From Lepus europaeus (lineage: Eukaryota > Chordata > Mammalia > Lagomorpha > Leporidae): a stretch of 64,000 nucleotides of DNA. The stretch covers positions 55,406,474-55,470,473 of the forward strand of contig NC_084843.1 in NCBI RefSeq assembly GCF_033115175.1. The letters run 5' to 3'. A program made the position numbers and the translations under genes. Shown one piece after another: positions 1-12,446 of the stretch (position 1 is its first letter; each line of letters starts with the position of its first letter). Under the pieces are notes generated by a model. That model made no database searches. It saw only the letters and a list, made by a program, of their open reading frames with translations, and had not been told where the DNA came from.

Positions 1-2529
1 GCAAGTAATTGATGAATTCCTATAGTTCTGGCACTATGATGGGTTGTGATGATAAATGGTAAATAAGCCAATACTGACCTTCATTGAGCTTACCATTTAT
101 TCAGAAAATTCAGCAGAAAATGAGCCAATAAATACATTAAAGTAGAATTACAGTAAATATGAAGACCTTGAAGAAAGCAGAGTGAATAATAATAGAATAA
201 AAATCATGGTACAGCACTAAGAGTATGTGATTCGGTGGCAGGAGGCAAGCCTCTCTCTCCTCTCTCACCTGCCCACATATCTATTCTCCTGATCTAAGAG
301 TTGATTCCTCTTTGCTGCTTCTGAGTCTGTTAATTTTGCTGAAGTCAAAGGCTATGGCTATTTCACCATAATATATTCTATTTGAACCTCACTGGGGTTT
401 ATGAACTCTAAATTAAAGGTTAGATAAATAACATAGAAGTAAATTTTTGGAAGATATGAAAGAATGCATTTGACACAATAAATGCTTATCCATAATTCCT
501 TACTTTCTGATCATCAGCAAAGGACTACATTAATACATTTGTCCTGAGTGTGTTTTCTGCATTTGAAATTATTAAACTTCTTTCATAAAGTGCTCTTTCA
601 GGTTTCATGTGTACAAGTTAACTAGATAACTTTTAAGATCTGAGATATGGATACTTTGAAGTGAACACAAGTTCTAGCAAAGTATTTAATTGGAAACAAT
701 TAAGGGTTGCTTCCTGGAAGAACTCTAAAAATGCATGAGATTCCTTAACTGATAGAATTAACTAGTCATTACTCTTCAGGTGTCCTCAACTGGTGTACAA
801 AGGAGTCCATATGCACTTGAGTAAACAGTGCCTCTAACTATTTGAAACTTAAAGAAACAGAAATGTCTCACTCTTTTCAGGACACCTCTGATTTCCATTT
901 CTCCTTTCCTCCTTTTTTGGCTTCCTATTTCATCTCTTCTTCTGTCTCAAAAGTTGCCAGGGACGTGTATGAAGGACACATTAATATTAAGTTGATGATG
1001 GCTTTTCAGTCTCATAACTCAAGAATGGACTTGGCAGTGTTCTGATCACAGAGGATGATCAATAAGACTCATTTATTTGCTATGACTCTTTTGAAAAGTG
1101 CTGAGATGATTCTTTCAACACCTTCTCTACCCTCATGGCCAGTGCTCAATATATGTCTCTTAAGTATGGATGAAGAATAGGTATCAGTTTTTCTTCTGCC
1201 ATCATTTTGTCTGAAGATCATATTGTCCTAGCTATAGCTGTGGAAATATTTTGGTCATTGACTCTGGATAAATAACTCTTCCTGTTTATCAGGAAGGATT
1301 CACACTCATTCATACCTTTTTCCCCTCAAATTGAAACGAGGCTGCTCATAGAATCATTATATAAATGATACATATCAGCAGCTGACCTTGAAGAATGTCA
1401 ACATTTCCCAGATACAAACAAGTCCCCACTTGGCACTTTACTACCGATAATGATCCAGAACAGGTGTTGATTCTCAATTTGCAGGTTCATTATGGATCTG
1501 TTAAAGTTTAGAAGTTGAGTGTGTGTCTCATGTGATTCCAAATTTTGCCATTTTCATCTACAGAGTGGGTTTATGTTCTCTTACTTCCTAAGAACATATG
1601 CTCTGCAATGGTACTATGGACCACAGCATATTCAGTATTACACAAACATGCTTTCTTGTGAACCATTTACCTAAAAATGTGATGGATTCTTAGCTCCACT
1701 CCTCATTTTCGAAGTTCATTTAAATGACAGACTATGGATTTCTTTATAGTAGTTTCACTTTCCCCCCACTAAGTACATATTTAAAAGCTTTACACATTTC
1801 TTGTGATACAGTCTGCAAATCATGTATTTCCAACAACATGGATAAATATATTGCTGCCTGTCTGAATCTTTTGTTTTGTCTTCTATGGAGCAAGGAGAAT
1901 ACTATAAACAAAGTAGAATTAGTCACCAGGGCTTTATCAAAAGCGAAGGTGTCATATTCATAAATGGGCTGTCATACTTTGAGATCACCAGCAGCAGGCT
2001 CTGATTTTTATCTGTGTACAATGACAAAAAAGCTGGTTTTTAGGATAAGCCATGTTTTAAGTCAGGAAAAAGTAATAGAGTTATCTGGTGTATCTTTAGA
2101 ATGTTGCAAACCAGGAAACATACTGGTGTTAGTGAGAGAACTATTTGATTTACACTGAAATATAACAATGTAAATATATTATAAATACAACTTATTAGAA
2201 ATATAGTTTTCAGCATGGAACACAAGTAAAAGTGGGGACTACATATGTCAGGGCCAATAAGGTTAGCAGAGATACCAAGGCCATAGTTGACTTAGTAAGA
2301 AAAAAAATACATGAAATAATGTATTTGATGAAGAAGTAAATAACTTAAATTTGGCTACTTTCATTTACAATAAAGTATTTGAGTATTCAAAGTATTGTCA
2401 TATCTTTTGATATTTCAAATTAAACCTAAATATTTCTACATCTTATAAGACTTTGCCATTTAATTATAGGTATTTAAGAAGTTATTGCAGGAATGCAGAA
2501 GGAAAGGAACAAGATATAAAGCTGTCATT
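1..2529. other. Unassigned intergenic DNA
   Basis: AT-rich single-copy-looking sequence. The longest open frames are about 60-80 codons, have no recognisable domain and overlap on both strands, as expected by chance. I see no SINE, LINE or LTR signature that I can name. Confidence 0.6.
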
Positions 2530-2532
2530 CTT

Positions 2533-2822
2533 TATTTTTTAAAAGTTTACGTAACAGAGTTACAGAGGGAGAGGGGAGAAGGAGAGATCCTCCATCCATT
2601 GGTTCACTCCCCAGATGGCTGCAATGGCCAGGGATGATTCAAACTGAAGCCATGGGCTAGGAGCTTCTTCTGGATCACCCACCCATATGGGTAACTTGCT
2701 TTTTCCATGTCATTAGCAGAGAGCTGGATCAGAAGTAGAGCAGCTGGAATACATATGAGGTTCATATGGGATGTTGGTGTTGCAGGTGGCAGATAACCCA
2801 CTACATGATAGGGCAGGCTCTA
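2533..2822 (-). mobile_element. CSINE (tRNA-derived SINE), diverged copy
   Basis: Read on the minus strand it runs from a head with the 'catatgggatg' block, through the 'agctctctgc'-like body, to a 'ctctgtaactctg'-type 3' region and an A-rich tail, which appears here as T-rich sequence near 2533. Many substitutions against the young copies in this window mark it as an old insertion. No target duplication can be read. Confidence 0.8.
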
Positions 2823-3928
2823 AAGCTATTGTTCTTTAAAAACGTGTTGTTTGCTAGGTAATCCTTTACAAATCTTGAGTTTTCCTAGTTAAGTCTCACA
2901 AATAGCTTTATGTATCAAAATGTTATCAAATTGCAGGCAAAATAATTGAAAATTTGAAAAATGTATCTAATGTATATGGATGCGTACAAGTACTCAGTAG
3001 TGGAGCCAGGATTCAAGCTCTTCTGTGTTATCCTCTATGATTTCACATTTTCAGAGGAAGTTTAGTGATGTCCAGCTGTGCAGAAATATATGTGCTTGTT
3101 TGTAGGAAGGATCTGAACCTGCATTAAGGCGTGATCTAAAGTAATTTCAGTTGTAGGAGCCATGAGGCAAACAGATGAGATTTTTAATGGTTATTAATTG
3201 CTATGTGAGGAAGAGCTACGAAATTAGAGGAGATGCAGTCGGCTGTCATGAATGAGGTAGCAAAGCGTCTGCAAAGGCATTGAGTACTTCCCCCTCTGCC
3301 GAGTAGACCCCCAGATACGGATGCTCACTGAAGTGATAAAGATACAGGAGCAAACTTAGTGCCGCAGGAACACAGAGATTATGAAAAACCCAGTGTACTG
3401 ACAGTTTCTGACATGTAAAGTTTGGAAAGAGCCCATATTGGAAATGTGTGTTTGCTTTCTTGTTTCATTTTCCACCTGTTATGCAACTGGTATGTAACTT
3501 AATGAAAGATGTTTTTCCTATCCAGCTGTCTCTCGTGAATTGACAAAATTTTATTCAGATAACATTTTAAAATCAGGATATTTATGAAATACCATATTTG
3601 GGAAATTTAGATTTCTGTAGTAATGCTGAAGATCCCCATCTCCCGACATTTACACACCTAATTTTATTTACTATAAAGAAATTCAAGCACCCATGCATGA
3701 GAAAAAAGACTTTTGATTTCAACAGAAAAAAAATTACATCTATCAACAGGAAATTGGATATAGATACATGACATACTAATTAAAATAAATGAGCTAGAAT
3801 CATTTTTATCAGAATAGTTGGTTCTAGAAAAAATGCTGAGTGAAAAGTAAGTGGCAATGTATGTTGATACTAACCTTAGAAAATAAAATATAAACAAAAC
3901 AACTGTTTCTACTCCCATAAAATACAAA
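2823..3928. other. Unassigned intergenic DNA
   Basis: No gene or named repeat recognised. The interval is AT-rich and its open frames are short and unsupported (for example 87 codons at 3664-3927 minus, low complexity in composition). Confidence 0.55.
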
Positions 3929-4112
3929 GGAGCTCAAAAAAATGTGGAATTAAAACATAAGTTTAATTTAGTGTAAAAAATTTAAAATGAAGGCATTCTT
4001 CCAAAAATTTTCATGAAAATGTGTATCATGAAAAAGTACACATTTTAATTTTTTTGCATCAAACTAGAATTATCTTTTAAGTCTATTTTTCCACAGCATT
4101 TTTGAAGTACCC
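3929..4112. mobile_element. Non-autonomous DNA transposon relic with long inverted termini (mariner/Tc1-like)
   Basis: The left end (about 3929-3995) and right end (about 4040-4112) are imperfect inverted repeats of roughly 65-70 bp. The right end finishes in the 'tttttgaagtaccc' motif and the left begins with its degraded complement. Both arms contain the 'gtgcaaaaaa' type core, also present in the shorter relic at 12840-12960. The element is 184 bp with no coding capacity, so it is a MITE-like derivative. The superfamily is inferred from memory of similar mammalian mariner relics. Confidence 0.45.
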
Positions 4113-5245
4113 AGGTGTTACAGTATATATGACTAGGTACAGACAGGGTTAGAGAAGGAACCATTTCCTTCAGGAAGGAACTTACTACTGCTTAGGAAAC
4201 AAAAAGATTAAAACAGAAATAAAGGAATCAACAAGTACATCTGTAAGTACTTCGTGTATGTGAGAGAGGGAGGCAGAGAGAAACTGTGCTTGGGCTCTTC
4301 GGGAAGAAAATTCGGATTCAGAATTGAGTCTGCTGGCTACTTATCAAGGAGCAGTCTTGGGATCAGCATCTGTTGAAGGAGAGGGGAAAGGTAAGGAAGC
4401 AAGAGAGGGCAATGGGGGAAGCTGAAACTGCAGTGCAAGCCCAATGGCAATCTCGCCTGGCCCCATGAGGACACTGTAGCTAAAAGCACCCATTGGAGAG
4501 GCCCCACACTGGGTCACTGAGGCAACCCCTGAAGGGGCTGACAACTCACAGGTGTCTTGACTGACAGTATGTCTTGTGGCACCTGACTCCATAAACTTTT
4601 CATTTGAAGGAAGTGTAGGTACAACTCAATAAATGAAGTCACAGACAAATGAACAATAAAATGAATAAATATGCGCAAAGAAAATGGCTCACAAACAACT
4701 TTTGTTCCTTAGTCTATAAAGACAGATCGTAGGAAAAAAATCAAACAATCTAGTAGAAAAAGGAGCAACAGACACGAACAGGCTATTTATTCCTATGTTC
4801 ACACATATGCACATGTGCAAAAAGCAGGCAACAAATGTTCACAGACTAGTGAGAAAATAAATCCCCTCAGGTTAATGAAGTACAAATTGAAACCATAATT
4901 TAGCTTAAATCTTCATTTAATAATTAAAATGACATTCCATTAGCAAAGGTATGGGAAAAACCGCTTTATATTGGCATGTATTATTTAAAGTATATGAAAG
5001 AAAATTTAGCACTTTTTTTAATCGAGAAATTTGTCTTCCTAAATATATATTTGATAAACATAGTCACTTAAGTGCACAGAGAATATACAGTTGATCAGAT
5101 TTGTAGTGTAAATAACTGGAAATCAATAGCAAAACCCCCTAAGAATATGAAACCTGGTAAATAAATTAGAGTCATATATTAGAAGAATGTGTAATCATTT
5201 GAAATATTGGACTATATCTCTTTAAGGTATGGAAAATTAAAAGCT
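4113..5245. other. Unassigned DNA with possible very old L1 remnant
   Basis: The stretch 4620-4960 is A-rich on the plus strand and loosely resembles the degenerate ORF2 end of old L1 elements ('gaagtacaaattgaaacca'), but it is too decayed to call. The segment 4240-4600 has higher GC and an 82-codon minus frame with no recognisable domain. Confidence 0.4.
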
Positions 5246-5612
5246 AATTTTTAAAAAAATGTATATTAACTTTTACTTATTGAAAGGTAAATTTAATTAT
5301 TTGAAGAAAGGGAGTAGGGAAGGAAGAAGAAAGATTGATTTTCTCTCTGATTTTTACATCTGCTGGTTCACTCCCCAAATGTCTGCAACCACTGGAGCAG
5401 AGCCAGACTGGGGACAGGAACCAGGAATTCCATGTATGTCTCCCCTAAGGGTGACAGGAATCAAGGTATTTGAGCCATCATTATCTGCTGCCTCCCAGGG
5501 TGTGCAATGGCAGGATGCCAGATCAGAAGCTGGAGCAGGACTGGATCCTTGGCACTCTAATAATGAATGCAGCCATCCCAAGTGGCAGCTTAACCTACTG
5601 CTATAATGCCCA
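5246..5612 (-). mobile_element. CSINE, old copy
   Basis: The minus-strand reading carries the block order 'head - ctgctttcccag-like body - gtgaaccagcag - ctctct - A-rich tail'. The plus strand shows the complement 'ctgctggttcactcccc'. Several small indels mark an old insertion. Open frames of 90 and 115 codons across it are by-products of the SINE. Confidence 0.8.
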
Positions 5613-5835
5613 CCTACAAAAGTCAAATTGTAATATGTAAAGGACAGTAGAAAAGTGTCCTTTATGATGTTATATACATGGAAAAGTTCACTCTGACTAT
5701 ATAACTATTCAACTCACACACATATACTATATGACTGTCTTCTGCAGAATCCCACAGGAAGAATATTCTGTAGAGTTACAACACTGTCATGGGGATATAT
5801 ATTAAGTAAGTCAAAGTCAGGGACAAAGGACTTAG

Positions 5836-6182
5836 TTGTTTTTTTTTTTTTAAGATTTTTATTTATTTGACAGGTTGAGTTACAGACAATGAGAGAGCAA
5901 GACCGAAACAAAGGTCTTCCTCCCATTGGTTCACTCCCCAAATGGCAGCCACAGCCAGCGCTGCGCCAATCCGAAGCCAGGAGCCAGGTGCTTCTCCTGG
6001 TCTCCCATGTGGGTGCAGGGCCCAAGCACTGGGGCCATTCTCCACTGCACTCCCAGGCTACAGCAGAGAGCTGGCCTGGAAGAGGGGCAACCGGGACAGA
6101 ATCCGGCGCCCCAACTGGGACTAGAACCTGGGGTGCCAGCACCGCAGGCGGAGGATTAGTCAAGTGAGCCGTGGCACCGGCC
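5836..6182 (-). mobile_element. CSINE, fairly young full-length copy
   Basis: Nearly full length. It ends in the complement of the 'ggccggtgccacggctca' head at about 6182 and starts with the T-run that is its poly-A tail at about 5838. The internal promoter region 'ggttctagtccc' is recognisable as its complement. The overlapping frames of up to 149 codons on both strands are SINE translations, not genes. Confidence 0.92.
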
Positions 6183-6289
6183 TATTTTTAAATTTCATTT
6201 TTGCACTTACCCACCATGAATATTTGCATGTTTTAATGTTTTACTATGTACTTATAATGTAATCAACACTCACATTTCTAGTTGAATAA

Positions 6290-6605
6290 GTTATTTTTCA
6301 ATTTAAAGTTTTATATATTTGAAAGCTGTGAAGAGAGAGAGAAAGATTTCTTTCATCTGTTGATTCACTTCCCAACTATCCACAACAGTCAGGGACTGGC
6401 CAGGCTGTGGCCCAGAGTGAGAAACTCCATCCAGGTCTCCCATATGGTTGGCAGGACCCCAAGCACTTGAGTCATTATCTGCGGCCTCCCAGGTACATTA
6501 GCAGGAAACTACATTGTAAGTGGAGGTAGGACTGGCTCCCTGGTACTCTACTGTGGGATGTAGGTCTCCCAAACGGTGGTTTAACTTGCTGTGCCACAGC
6601 ATCTG
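6290..6605 (-). mobile_element. CSINE, old copy
   Basis: Diverged minus-strand copy starting about 110 bp after the previous SINE. It carries the complement of the 'gtgaatcaacagatg' block and a head ending near 'gctgtgccacagc'. The tail is A-rich but interrupted. Confidence 0.8.
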
Positions 6606-8137
6606 TTAAAAACTTTAAAATTTTACTTTCAAAAGTCAAATATTTTGATGCTCTGTTTCTCCTATATGAACATAAGAAAATATTAATGATTTTATAGACT
6701 CTAAAAGAAAGTACCTCCGTCATTTAATGCCAACTTCCTAGAAAGGGAATCCTAAGGTAACGAGACATGATTATAGTCACTTGGGAGATGGCCTAGCAAA
6801 TTCAGCTCAAATACAGCAATCCCAAAAACATCACGATATGAAAATGGAAGAAAGTAAACAACTCTTCTTAGGACTCCACAATGAAAATGGCTGTTAGCAA
6901 ACCTTTGTAATACTAGAAAATATATCAACAAAAGCATTTCAGAGCAGTTTGAACTCATCTTCAGTATAATGATTTCATCTCTGAAAATGAGCACCGCATA
7001 CAGAAGAGGTTGGGGACTTGGTTTGCATTACGTGGGGTATGATGATCCTCTGCCTCAAAAAATGTGGGGGCATGTATTCTAGACATTAAATTATGGTAAT
7101 TGAAACGGGAAAATGTCTACAGCCATTCTCAATGTGTTTGGGTTAGTTGCACATGAACATCTGCTTTCCCTTTATAACCCGAGACTGGAGAATAGCATCA
7201 ATTTGCAGGCATTAACAACTTCTGCTCACAAAGTAGCAGACAAGCCTCTGTTGCAATGCCATACCAGCCAGTCTGCTCAGGGAGCAGGATCTAAGTGCTT
7301 ACACCAACATCAAGCCAATAATGTACTGCAAAGGACCAGCGTGAGTGCTCAGCCATTTTGTATGGGGTTATTCCTCCTTACTCTTTTCTCGTCCTTTGTC
7401 CTTAAGTATGGAGAAGAGTTTATAATTTAGCCATTTTCAATCACAACTGGCAAATTATTAAAACTAAAATATTTATAATACATTGATATTCCTGAAAATT
7501 CTCCCAATTTATTCAGCCTTCTGCCTAGAGAAAAGCCATGGTATTGTTTCAGATCCTTTGCCTGTACACATTATACAGTATCGTTTCTACAGCTGGCTTT
7601 CCCATGCATGGGATAAATGTGGACATACTATTTCATTTCAAGGGATGCATCCTCTCTCATTTAGGAATTTTAAACAATTTTCTTATTATTCCTTAACAGG
7701 AAACATTTTACTAATGTGGAAATGTTCCAAATATTTAAAGACAAAATAATTCTAGTTCTATGTAGAATATTTGGAGAACAGAAACAGAGAGAATGTGCCC
7801 CATTTTCTATTAGGAAATGGAATAACATGACAAGGACTTCAAAGGAAAAGAAAATTGAAGATGAATATCTATCAAAAACATAAGCCAAAATCCCTCATCG
7901 TCACTTCTCTAATATACTGAACAGGGCAGTGCAGTTAAGCAAGGAAGAGAAATAAAGGGAAAATAATTGGTAAATATTTTTGTGCAGATATTCAAATGAA
8001 TCTTCAGGTAAACTTTTAAAGTAAGTGAATTTATAAAGTTTACTAGAAAATAACCATTATTCAAAAATAAATTATCAATATAACAGCAACAAAAAATGAT
8101 AAAATTAAATTTTATTGATAATTTTCATTAAAAAATG
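6606..8137. other. Unassigned intergenic DNA
   Basis: No recognisable gene or repeat. The longest frame is 105 codons at 7113-7430 plus. It has no domain signature, signal peptide or exon-like boundaries. Confidence 0.5.
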
Positions 8138-8402
8138 TCACCACCTTTGAAGCCAGCATCCCACAAGGGCTCCAGTTCCTGTCCCCAGGGCTCTGCTTCT
8201 GATCTACCTAGAAAAAGCAGCTTAAAGGTAGGTACCCAAGTGTTTGGGCCCCAGCCACCCACGCGGGAGACTCGGAAGAAGTTCCTGGCGTCATTCTGAT
8301 CCAGCCTTGGCTTTTGTGCTTGATTGGGGAGTAAACCAGCAGGTGGAAGACCTCTCTCTCTGTAACTCTGCCTTTACAATAAGTAATAAATCTCAAAAAA
8401 TG
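8138..8402 (+). mobile_element. CSINE, 5'-truncated old copy
   Basis: The head is missing or strongly diverged. From about 8145 the body proceeds through 'ccagcatcccacaagggc', 'caagtgtttgggcccc', 'gggagac', 'ggggagtaaaccagcaggtgg' and 'ctctgcctttacaataa' into an A-rich tail. An internal disturbance lies near 8215-8230. Confidence 0.78.
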
Positions 8403-8551
8403 CCACGACCTTAGAATATGGTGTGAAAACCATAAAACACTACTGAAAGAAATTTTAAAAACCCACATAAATCTAGGGATATACCCTGCTAAATAACAAG
8501 GCAATATTTTAAATATGTGATTTCTTGCTAAGATTATTTTTTTCAATTTTC

Positions 8552-8848
8552 ACTTTTTTAAAATTTATTTGAAAGGAAGAGAGACACAGAGAAAGAATTT
8601 TCATCAACAGATTTATTCCTCAGATACCAGCATCAGCTGAGATGGAGCAAAACTGAAGCCAGGAGCTCAAGTTGAGTCCCTGCCATGAGTGGAAGTGACC
8701 CAAGTAAAACTGAGTCATCATCTTCTGCCTCCCAGGGTGTGCATTAGCAGAGAGTTGGAATCAAGAGTGAATCCAGGACTTAAAACTCATTCCATGCTCC
8801 AATAAGATGGAATGCAGCGTCTTACTGGCTAGGCCAAACGCTTGCCTG
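8552..8848 (-). mobile_element. CSINE, old copy
   Basis: Minus-strand copy. Its A-rich tail is seen as 'ttttttaaaatttatttgaaagg' on plus, in two parts around 8555-8575, and its head ends around 8845. It is heavily substituted. Confidence 0.78.
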
Positions 8849-8899
8849 CTAGATGTATTTTTAGACACAATGTAGCTCAGCCAAAATTCCAGCAGTTCT

Positions 8900-9187
8900 T
8901 TTTCAAGTTTCCTTACTTATTTGAAAGGCAGAAAGACAGCAAGTGAGAGAGAAATCTTCTGTCTACTGGTTCACTCCCAAAATGCTTGCAACACCCAGGA
9001 CTAGGCCTGGACAAAGCCAGGAGTCAGGAACTCCATCAAGGTCTTCCTAAGTACTTAGGCCAAGATGGACTGCCTCCCAAATGGATTAACAAGAAACTAG
9101 ATTGGAGACAGATTGCATTATAGACACTCAGACATGGTGTGTAGGCTTCCCAAGGGGCTATTTAACCTGCCATGCTCAAACAACCTC
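8900..9187 (-). mobile_element. CSINE, old copy
   Basis: A second minus-strand SINE about 50 bp beyond the previous one. The complement of the 'gtgaaccagtag' block lies near 8965, and the head ends near the 'tttaacctgccatgc' stretch at about 9175. Confidence 0.78.
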
Positions 9188-9986
9188 CACCCCTTTTCTT
9201 GTCAGTTGGTGAGTTATTCTAAAACATACAGAAGCACAATACAAAGGATCTGTTCCCCTCTTCCCTCCTCAAGTGCACGAGACACTATGCCACCTCTGAT
9301 TGTTCACGTGGTCCAAGCCTTCCTTTACTGTCCCAATTTAAAGAGAAGTGGGAATGGGAAGTGGAAGCAGGTCCACCCCAGATTTTTCACATGTCATCAT
9401 CAAACACCTCGAGGCTGGTCTGCACCCAGAGCTGCCTGGGCTCATGGTTTTTCCTGGAAATAGGTTGTGAATGGCCTTAGTCAGATCCAATGCCCTGGTA
9501 TCTTTCAAAAAGAACTTTTAGCTACTGTTCTACCTTAAATAGTTGCCTGATTATATAGTCATTGCTTTAAAGACAGTGTTCTGTCTTTTTGTTCCAAGTG
9601 TACTATCAGAGTTAGTCTTTAGAAACTCTTCACAATGAGAATATGATGAATGCAGTACACACAAGACTTCTCAACAGTGGTGCACTAAAACAATAGGGAT
9701 GTTGATTCAATTAGGGAAACACTGCTTCCTTCAGTGACAATGAGAAGGTAAGGAAGTGAACAGGAAGTGACTGTGCATGTTTGCAGTGTTGCACACGAAC
9801 AACTTCCATGAATTACCTTTGGCTGCAAGCACACATTTATCAATGCTGTTGACGTCTTCCAAAGTCCCTCACCAAAAATCTGGCTGCATCTTCAGCTACT
9901 TTGACATGGAAGTGTGATTTCCATCATGAATTAGCCTAGTGTTCAGTTTCTAAAGTGAGCACTTAGGACTCAACTAAAAACACTTT
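9188..9986. other. Unassigned intergenic DNA
   Basis: No recognisable feature. Frame 9113-9463 (116 codons) starts inside the upstream SINE and is not supported as a gene. Confidence 0.5.
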
Positions 9987-10277
9987 CCTGAGGGCTCAGC
10001 CTCATGGCCCAGTGGGTTAAGCTTCTGCTTGAGGCTCGGGCATCCTGTCACAGTGCTGCTGCTTCCCCAGCTTCCTGCCAGTGCTCCTGGGAAGGCAGCG
10101 GAGTGTGGAGGAACCACCCATGGGGGAGACCAGGACAGAGTTCCTGCCTCCTGGCCTTGGACTGGCTCTGACTTTGACCTCTGGGAACTGAAACACCAGA
10201 TGAAAGATCTCCCTCCCTCTTCCTTTGTTCCTTCCCCTCTCTTTGTTGCTCTGCTTTCCAAATAAATATTTTAAAAC
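9987..10277 (+). mobile_element. CSINE, diverged copy
   Basis: The plus-strand head reads 'ctcagcctcatggcccagtg', followed by 'gggaggcag'-like body, 'tgggggagaccagg', a pyrimidine-rich stretch and a 'ccaaataaatattttaaaa' tail at about 10258-10277. Confidence 0.8.
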
Positions 10278-10675
10278 ATGAAAACTATTGCCAGCAATCT
10301 GCTTGGAAGAGAATGGCTTCCAGTTCTGATCTTTATCTTCCTGAGGGTAACAAAATGTGAAATTGTTGCTTCATCAGTTTATCAATGATTTTCTTTTGCA
10401 TACATCATGGTTATTCATGTATTATTTATGCATCTAATAGTTTTTTTTTCTTTAAAATACCCCGACTAATAATAGAAGTGTAATTATGAACTACAAAGTA
10501 GCAGTGCTATATTTATTTATATAGATGTGCTTAGGGACTTAACAGTAGCATAAATTCCAGAATGTTGCCATTGTGCTCAGAATGAAATATCAAAGAAAAA
10601 GGCAAAGAAGTGTGCATCAGAAATAAGAGTCGTTTTCTGACCAGAAACTAAACATTTTGAAAAGAAAAGACAAAA
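10278..10675. other. Unassigned intergenic DNA
   Basis: AT-rich filler between two SINEs, including a short T-run at 10441. No gene or repeat is recognised. Confidence 0.5.
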
Positions 10676-10687
10676 AAAGACTGACAT

Positions 10688-11033
10688 GGCCGGCGCCGTG
10701 ACTCAATAGGCTAATCCTCCACCTAGCGGCGCCGGCACACAGGGTTCTAGTCCCGGTCAGGGCACCGGATTCTGTCCCGGTTGCCCCTCTTCCAGGCCAG
10801 CTCTCTGCTGTGGCCCAGGAGTGCAGTGGAGGATGGCCCAAGTGCTTGGGCCCTGCACCCCATGGGAGACAAGGAGAAGCACCTGGCTCCTGCCTTCGGA
10901 TCAGCGCAGTGCACCCGCCACAGTGCCGCAGTGCGCTGGCCGCGGCGGCCATTGGAGGGTGAACCAATGGCAAAGGAAGACCTTTCTCTCTGACTCTCTC
11001 TCTCTCACTGTCCACTCTGCCTGTCAAAAAAAT
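10688..11033 (+). mobile_element. CSINE, young full-length copy with exact target duplication
   Basis: Full length, from the canonical 'ggccggcgccgtgactc' head to a 'tgtcaaaaaaat' tail. Target-site duplication 'aaagactgacat' is seen at 10676-10687 and again at 11034-11045 with no mismatch, which defines both ends and marks a recent insertion. The tRNA-derived B-box-like 'ggttctagtcc' lies near 10743. The 142-codon minus frame here is an artefact of the SINE. Confidence 0.97.
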
Positions 11034-11045
11034 AAAGACTGACAT

Positions 11046-11747
11046 ATAAAATGTTTTCAGTTTATGAAGGCATGAAAGAATTGATGTAATACCTCATTGT
11101 TCTACATGACTAAACATGATTTATCTTTACTTTGATGACAATTCACAATCATTTCTCTTAACAATTGTTTCAGTTCATATCTGACTGACATTTTAGTAAC
11201 TTATTATTTGTGTTTTTTAAAGAAAATCACAGAGGTGCTAGGACCAAAGTGCAAGGTAAGCAGCACCTTAGTTGAGTCCATTTTATCTCATAGAGACATG
11301 GAAGAGTTCCCGATGATTTTCCTGATAAGGATAATCTTGCAGATATGTTATGACTCCGAATTTTAATTTCTACTCTTTGGTTTTCAAATGTATGATTTCC
11401 TTAGATACAACATGTTTATCAACAGGTTTGATATATTATTGATAGATAAAAGATGGAATATCTACATTATTCATCATACATCATTTCATTCTCCTGAGCA
11501 AAGAAGGATGTGACCTTAATTTTTAAAGTAGCAGCTGACTTATTTTCCTAACCAGATATACACATCCACATTAACTCTCACTCCTTAGGTATGGATTTAT
11601 AGGTTAGAAATGTTCTAAGAATTTACAACTCTGATTATCTGAGTATCAGATTTTTCTAGAAAAGTAAACATGGATTATACTAGACAGGCCATCAGGCAAA
11701 TCCCAGAACTCTGAAGTGCATCGGAATATTTGTAAGTTTGTGGGGAG
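11046..11747. other. Unassigned intergenic DNA
   Basis: No ORF above 60 codons and no recognisable repeat. Confidence 0.5.
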
Positions 11748-12055
11748 GTAAGACCTGGCACAGTACTTAAGACACTGGTCAACATCGGAGCACCTGGGTT
11801 CCGTTGCTCCAGACCTCCAGTCCAGCTCCCCTCCAGTGCATGTCCTGGGTGGTAGCAGGAGATGACTCAGGTAGATGGGTCATTGCAACCCATAGGTGAG
11901 ACTGAATTTCCAGCTCCTGGCTCCAGCTGGACACCGGTCACAGGTATTACCTCCATTGGGAGACTGACCCACTGTATGAGTATACTCTCTCTCCATCTCA
12001 TCTCTCTCTGTCTCTCTCTCCATCTCTCTGTGTCTCACAGTAAATGAAAAAATTA
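11748..12055 (+). mobile_element. CSINE, old copy (first of three in tandem orientation)
   Basis: Diverged body with 'ctggttccgttgctcc', 'ggtgagactg' and a long CT-rich 3' region (about 11983-12035) before an A-rich end 'taaatgaaaaaatt'. Two further same-strand CSINEs follow within 750 bp. Confidence 0.75.
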
Positions 12056-12360
12056 TGAGGCAGCCCTTTGGCATAGGAGCTCATCAGCAGGTTAGGACAC
12101 TTGGGACCCATAATACAGCGCCTGGGTTCCAGAGCCAGCTCGGACTTCCAACTCCAGCTTCCTATGGATCAGACCCGGAGAGGCAGCAGGTGATGGCTCA
12201 AGTACTTGTGTTGTTGCTACAGATGTGGGAAGCCTTGACTTAGTATTTTGTTCTTAGATTTAACCTGGCTCAGCCCTGGCTGTTGCAGTCATTTAGGAAA
12301 TAGACCAGCAAATGGAAATTCCTTTTTTTTTTCCACCTCTCTATCTGACCATTTGCTTTG
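12056..12360 (+). mobile_element. CSINE, old copy (second of three)
   Basis: The head begins around 'ggcagccctttggca', and the body carries 'gcgcctgggttccagagccagct' and 'ggctgttgcagtcatttaggaaatagaccag'. Its CT-rich end merges into the microsatellite that starts at 12361. Confidence 0.75.
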
Positions 12361-12446
12361 CGCTCTCTCTCTCTCTCTGTGAGAGAGAGAGAGAGAGAGA
12401 GTGTGTATATATATACACACATACACATACATACACACACACACAC
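12361..12446. repeat. Compound microsatellite (CT)n-(GA)n-(TA)n-(AC)n with internal dyad symmetry
   Basis: A (CT)n run at 12362-12378 is followed after a 3-base centre by a (GA)n run to about 12400, so the two form an inverted repeat. A perfect 20-bp palindrome at 12401-12420 (GT/TA/AC steps) follows directly, then an (AC)n-rich run to about 12446. It probably grew from the CT-rich 3' region of the preceding CSINE. Confidence 0.9.

Noticed and set aside
5714..6167. Overlapping frames of 60-149 codons on both strands
   Set aside because: All lie in one CSINE at 5836-6182. The same peptide patterns recur at 10617, 20321, 40493, 42193 and 58138 because each is another copy of the SINE.
10688..10760. 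tRNA gene suggested by A/B-box-like motifs
   Set aside because: The motifs belong to the tRNA-derived head of a CSINE. No cloverleaf with a plausible anticodon arm and acceptor stem can be drawn.
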